The position numbers and the translations under genes were made by a program. Shown here in pieces: positions 61,149 to 64,000 of a DNA stretch of 64,000 nucleotides (positions within the stretch are counted from its first letter, which is position 1; the number at the start of each line of letters is the position of its first letter). The DNA comes from CAIWHR01 sp963773195 (GTDB taxonomy: Bacteria > Pseudomonadota > Gammaproteobacteria > Burkholderiales > Casimicrobiaceae). The notes under the pieces were generated by a model that saw only the letters and a list, made by a program, of their open reading frames with translations, was not told where the DNA came from and ran no database searches. The stretch lies in assembly GCA_963773195.1 (NCBI GenBank), contig CAVZAE010000002.1, positions 62,001 through 126,000 of the forward strand. Direction: 5' to 3'.

Positions 61149-61708
61149 CGTCCGACCCGGCGCAGGACATGCTGCTGATCGGCCTCGTCTCGATCTCGGA
61201 CCGGGCGTCGGCCGGCGTCTACGAGGACAAGGGACTGCCCGGGCTCCTCGAATGGTTCGGCGCAGCGCTCGCCTCTCCCTGGCGCACCGAGACGCGGCTC
61301 ATCGCCGACGAACAGCCGGTGATCGAGCGCACGCTGATCGAGCTCGTCGACCTGGTCGGTTGCCATCTCGTGTGCACGACCGGCGGCACTGGTCCGGCAC
61401 CCCGCGACGTGACTCCCGAGGCGACGTTGGCGGTCGCGCACAAGGTGCTACCCGGCTTCGGAGAGCAGATGCGACAGGCGAGCCTCAAGTACGTGCCGAC
61501 CGCCATCCTGTCCCGGCAGATGGGGGTCGTCCGCGGCCGCGCGCTGATCCTCAATCTTCCCGGCCAGCCGAAAGCGATCAAGGAGACGCTGGACGGTGTC
61601 TTTCCGGCCGTGCCGTACTGCATTGATCTGATCGGCGGCCCGTACATCGAAACGCACGAGACGGTCTGCAAAGTGTTTCGGCCGAAGTCGGCGCTGCGCG
61701 CCAAGTAG
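61145..61708 (+). CDS. mogA: Molybdopterin adenylyltransferase MogA
   Basis: 187 residues. Motifs VSISDRASAGVYEDKG near the N terminus and TTGGTGPAPRDVTPEAT in the middle identify the MoaB/MogA family; the C-terminal GRALILNLPGQPKAIKE is also standard. MogA adenylates molybdopterin before molybdate insertion. The ATG overlaps the darP stop, and a DMT exporter gene begins one base after its stop region, so the three are probably co-transcribed. Confidence 0.95.
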   Translation: MTSDPAQDMLLIGLVSISDRASAGVYEDKGLPGLLEWFGAALASPWRTETRLIADEQPVIERTLIELVDLVGCHLVCTTGGTGPAPRDVTPEATLAVAHKVLPGFGEQMRQASLKYVPTAILSRQMGVVRGRALILNLPGQPKAIKETLDGVFPAVPYCIDLIGGPYIETHETVCKVFRPKSALRAK

Positions 61709-61709
61709 C

Positions 61710-62618
61710 GTGGCCCGCTCCGACCCGGGCGAAGCGCGGCGAGTGACCGGCATCGTCTGCGTCGTCGCGTCGGCGGCGGCGTTCGGAACGATGGCGATCG
61801 TCGCGCGCATCGCATATGGCAGCGGCATCGACACGCCCACGCTCCTCGCGCTGCGCTTCGCGATCGCGGCGGCAGCGATGCTCGCCATCGCGTTCGTGCG
61901 CCACACCCCGCTGCCGCGCGGGTCGGCGCTCGGCGGCGTCGTGCTGCTGGGCGCGGTCGGCTATGGCGGCCAGGCGTTCTCGTTCTTCACCGCGCTCACG
62001 TTGATCCCCGCCGGGATCGTCGCCTTGCTCCTTTACCTGCATCCGGCGCTGGTCGCACTCCTGTCCGCCCTGGTCCTCCACGAGCGGTTGACGCCCGTCA
62101 AGCAGGCAGCGCTTGCCGTGGCACTCGTCGGGACCGTGCTGACCGTCGCGCCGGCGCTGGACGGCCCCACCGCGGCGCAGTCCGGTAGCCGTGTCGTGGC
62201 CGGGATCGCGTTCGCGGTCGCTGCCGCGGTCTTCTACTCGTTCTACATCATCGCGGCCGCATGGCTCGGACGACGCGTCGCCGCGCAGCCGATGAGCACG
62301 GTGGTCATCGCGAGCGCAGCCGCGGTCTTCGTCGCGGCGGCGCTGGTTCGGGGGCCCGCGTGGCCACAATCGACCGCGGGCTGGCTCGCCGTGCTCGCCA
62401 TCGCGCTCGTGTCGACCGTTGCGGCCATCACGCTCTATTTCGCCGGCCTCGAGCGGGTGGGGCCGACACGCGCGGCCACGCTTTCCACGCTGGAGCCTGT
62501 CGTCACGGTCACGCTCGCGGCACTTGTCCTGGGCGAAGCGATCGCGCCGATGCAGATCGCAGGCGGTGCGCTGATCCTGATCGCCGTTGCTCTCATCGCC
62601 AGGAGCCCGCAGGGGTAG
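61710..62618 (+). CDS. DMT superfamily (EamA) transporter
   Basis: 302 residues from a GTG at 61710; a GTG at 61743 could be used instead. Ten hydrophobic helices arranged as two EamA repeats (about 12-140 and 155-298) with typical LRFAIAAAAM and TLEPVVTVTLAALVLGEA segments. The family exports amino acids, nucleosides or drugs, or imports metabolites. It follows mogA directly. The substrate cannot be assigned. Confidence 0.88.
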   Translation: MARSDPGEARRVTGIVCVVASAAAFGTMAIVARIAYGSGIDTPTLLALRFAIAAAAMLAIAFVRHTPLPRGSALGGVVLLGAVGYGGQAFSFFTALTLIPAGIVALLLYLHPALVALLSALVLHERLTPVKQAALAVALVGTVLTVAPALDGPTAAQSGSRVVAGIAFAVAAAVFYSFYIIAAAWLGRRVAAQPMSTVVIASAAAVFVAAALVRGPAWPQSTAGWLAVLAIALVSTVAAITLYFAGLERVGPTRAATLSTLEPVVTVTLAALVLGEAIAPMQIAGGALILIAVALIARSPQG

Positions 62619-62645
62619 GATCTAGGGCCAGGATCGCGGGCCGCC

Positions 62646-64000
62646 ATGGACACGCCGTTTCCGAACCAGCCGTCGCCCTACGCCGATCGCAACCTGTACG
62701 AGGACGATCTCGCGTTGCAGGAGGCGCTCGCGCGCGAAGGCGGCGCGTGGGCCACGGCGGCGGTGGGCGAGTGGGGGGCGACGCTGGGACGCGCGGAAAC
62801 GCTTGCGCTGGGCGACGCCGCCAACCGCCATCCGCCTGAGCTCGCGAACTACGATGCGCGGGGCGAGCGCATCGACGCCGTGACGTTCCATCCGTCGTGG
62901 CACGAGATCATGCGCCTCGCTACCGCGGCAGGTGTTCATTGCAACCCCTGGCTCGATCCGCGCCCCGGGGCGCAGGTCGCTCGCGCGGCGCTCGTCCATC
63001 TGCACGCGCAGGCGGAAAACGGCACGCAATGCCCGCTCACGATGACGTATGCGTGCGTCCCGGTACTGCGCCGCGCGAGCGGCGTCGCCGCCGACTGGCT
63101 GCCGAAGATCCTCGTACGCGACTACGATCCGCGCGAACGCCCGCTTCACGCGAAGCGCGCGGCACTGCTGGGCATGGGGATGACCGAGCGCCAGGGCGGC
63201 TCGGATGTTCGCAGCAACCGCACGCGCGCCGCGCGCGACGCCGACGGGACTGTTCGCATCACCGGCCACAAGTGGTTTTTCTCCGCGCCGCAGTGCGACG
63301 CGCACCTCGTGCTTGCACAGGAAGGCGCCGGCCTTTCGTGCTTTCTCGTTCCGCGACAAGTTCCGGACGGCACGCGCAACGCGATCAGGATCAATCGGCT
63401 GAAGGACAAACTCGGCAACCGCTCGAACGCCTCGGCCGAGGTCGAGCTCGACGGCGCGCTCGCGTGGCCCGTCGGCGAGGCGGGACGCGGCATCGCGACG
63501 ATCATCGAGATGGTGCAGCACACACGGCTCGACTGTGTGCTCGCCACCGCGGGCATGATGCGCGCGGCGGTGGCGCGCGCGATCCATCATGCGCGCCACC
63601 GCGTCGCGTTCGGCGACACGCTCGCAGCGCAGCCGCTGATGACCGAGGTGCTCGCCGATCTCGCGCTCGAAAGCGAGGCAGCGACGGCGCTGGCGCTGCG
63701 GCTCGCCCGCGCCTACGACGCGCCGGAGGGCCACGCCGATCGCTCGTTCGCGCGGTTGCTCACGCCCGCCGCGAAGTTCTGGGTGTGCAAGCGCGGCCCG
63801 GTGCTCGCCGCCGAGGCGATGGAGGTGCTCGGCGGCAACGGCTATGTCGAAGAGTCCGGGCTGCCGCGGCTCTACCGCGAGATGCCCGTCAACTCGATCT
63901 GGGAAGGGTCGGGCAACGTGATGTGCCTCGACGTCGTGCGTGCGCTCGCGCGCGAGCCCGAAGGGATCGCGGCCCTGAGCGCGTTGATGGCGGAAGCGCG
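62646..64000 (+). CDS. AidB-like acyl-CoA dehydrogenase family protein (3' end outside window)
   Basis: 451 codons are visible from the ATG at 62646 and the frame stays open to the window end. The N terminus (NQPSPYADRNLYEDDLALQEAL) and TMTYACVPVLRR, GMTERQGGSDVRSN, KWFFSAPQCDAHLVL are characteristic of the AidB branch, as is VLGGNGYVEESGLPRLYREMPVNSIWEGSGNV. AidB is a flavoprotein of the adaptive response to alkylating agents that binds DNA; other members are acyl-CoA dehydrogenases of unknown substrate. It starts 27 bp after the DMT transporter gene. The C-terminal DNA-binding part is not seen here. Confidence 0.9.
   Translation, partial: MDTPFPNQPSPYADRNLYEDDLALQEALAREGGAWATAAVGEWGATLGRAETLALGDAANRHPPELANYDARGERIDAVTFHPSWHEIMRLATAAGVHCNPWLDPRPGAQVARAALVHLHAQAENGTQCPLTMTYACVPVLRRASGVAADWLPKILVRDYDPRERPLHAKRAALLGMGMTERQGGSDVRSNRTRAARDADGTVRITGHKWFFSAPQCDAHLVLAQEGAGLSCFLVPRQVPDGTRNAIRINRLKDKLGNRSNASAEVELDGALAWPVGEAGRGIATIIEMVQHTRLDCVLATAGMMRAAVARAIHHARHRVAFGDTLAAQPLMTEVLADLALESEAATALALRLARAYDAPEGHADRSFARLLTPAAKFWVCKRGPVLAAEAMEVLGGNGYVEESGLPRLYREMPVNSIWEGSGNVMCLDVVRALAREPEGIAALSALMAEA

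Overview
The window looks like chromosomal DNA of a high-GC betaproteobacterium, most likely of the order Burkholderiales or a relative. This rests on gene order and protein families: recA-recX-alaS, the riboflavin chain glyA-nrdR-ribD-ribE / ribB-ribH-nusB-thiL-pgpA-cinA, and the pmbA / darP / mogA neighbourhood. There is no rRNA, tRNA, CRISPR array, phage or insertion sequence that I can support.

Layout from left to right. 1-4.1 kb: the N-terminal part of an aldehyde dehydrogenase, an orphan oligopeptide-type binding protein, and a frameshifted class III adenylate cyclase with TPR repeats. 4.5-8.2 kb: a small secreted Tyr/Gly/Pro-rich protein, an ArgE-type deacetylase, an aspartoacylase-like hydrolase and a TRAP binding protein. 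8.3-13.1 kb: comEC, a branched-chain amino-acid-type binding protein, a VOC protein and a thioesterase. 13.1-22.4 kb: a dense minus-strand run of core genes (ribB, ribH, nusB, thiL, pgpA, a GNAT gene, cinA, recA, recX, alaS). 22.4-27.4 kb: a tetR-adaptor-permease RND efflux operon with two palindromic operator candidates. 27.6-38.2 kb: a minus-strand aromatic-acid catabolic block. It encodes a CoA ligase, a two-domain flavin monooxygenase/reductase of the anthraniloyl-CoA / salicylyl-CoA type, acyl-CoA dehydrogenases, a crotonase, a RidA-family protein, MarR, maleylpyruvate isomerase- and fumarylpyruvate hydrolase-like enzymes and a kynurenine-formamidase-like hydrolase. 38.4-47.5 kb: a plus-strand type IV minor pilin operon ending in a very large PilY1. 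47.7-53.4 kb: a tonB-like gene, mmsA, ribE, ribD, nrdR and glyA. 53.6-57.2 kb: a TRAP transporter (DctQ and DctM facing a convergent DctP). 57.4-64 kb: an unidentified protein, pmbA, darP, mogA, a DMT exporter and an AidB-like acyl-CoA dehydrogenase cut by the window end.

The catabolic block reads as one pathway. An aromatic acid is activated to its CoA thioester, dearomatised by the two-flavin enzyme, and processed by beta-oxidation-like steps. Control is probably by the adjacent MarR acting on a palindrome that overlaps a good promoter at 38.2-38.3 kb. Natural transformation is suggested by comEC together with the pilin operon. The core riboflavin chain is split: ribE and ribB, usually neighbours in this group, are separated by about 27.6 kb holding the efflux, catabolic, pilin, tonB and mmsA genes.

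An important caveat is that at least eight otherwise well-conserved genes (cyclase, cinA, pgpA, pilE-like, pilW, pilY1, tonB, ribD) carry one-base frameshifts. The monooxygenase/reductase gene at 35.7-38.2 kb carries many. Because genes that should be needed, such as ribD and pgpA, are hit, most of these are more likely assembly indels than true pseudogenes.
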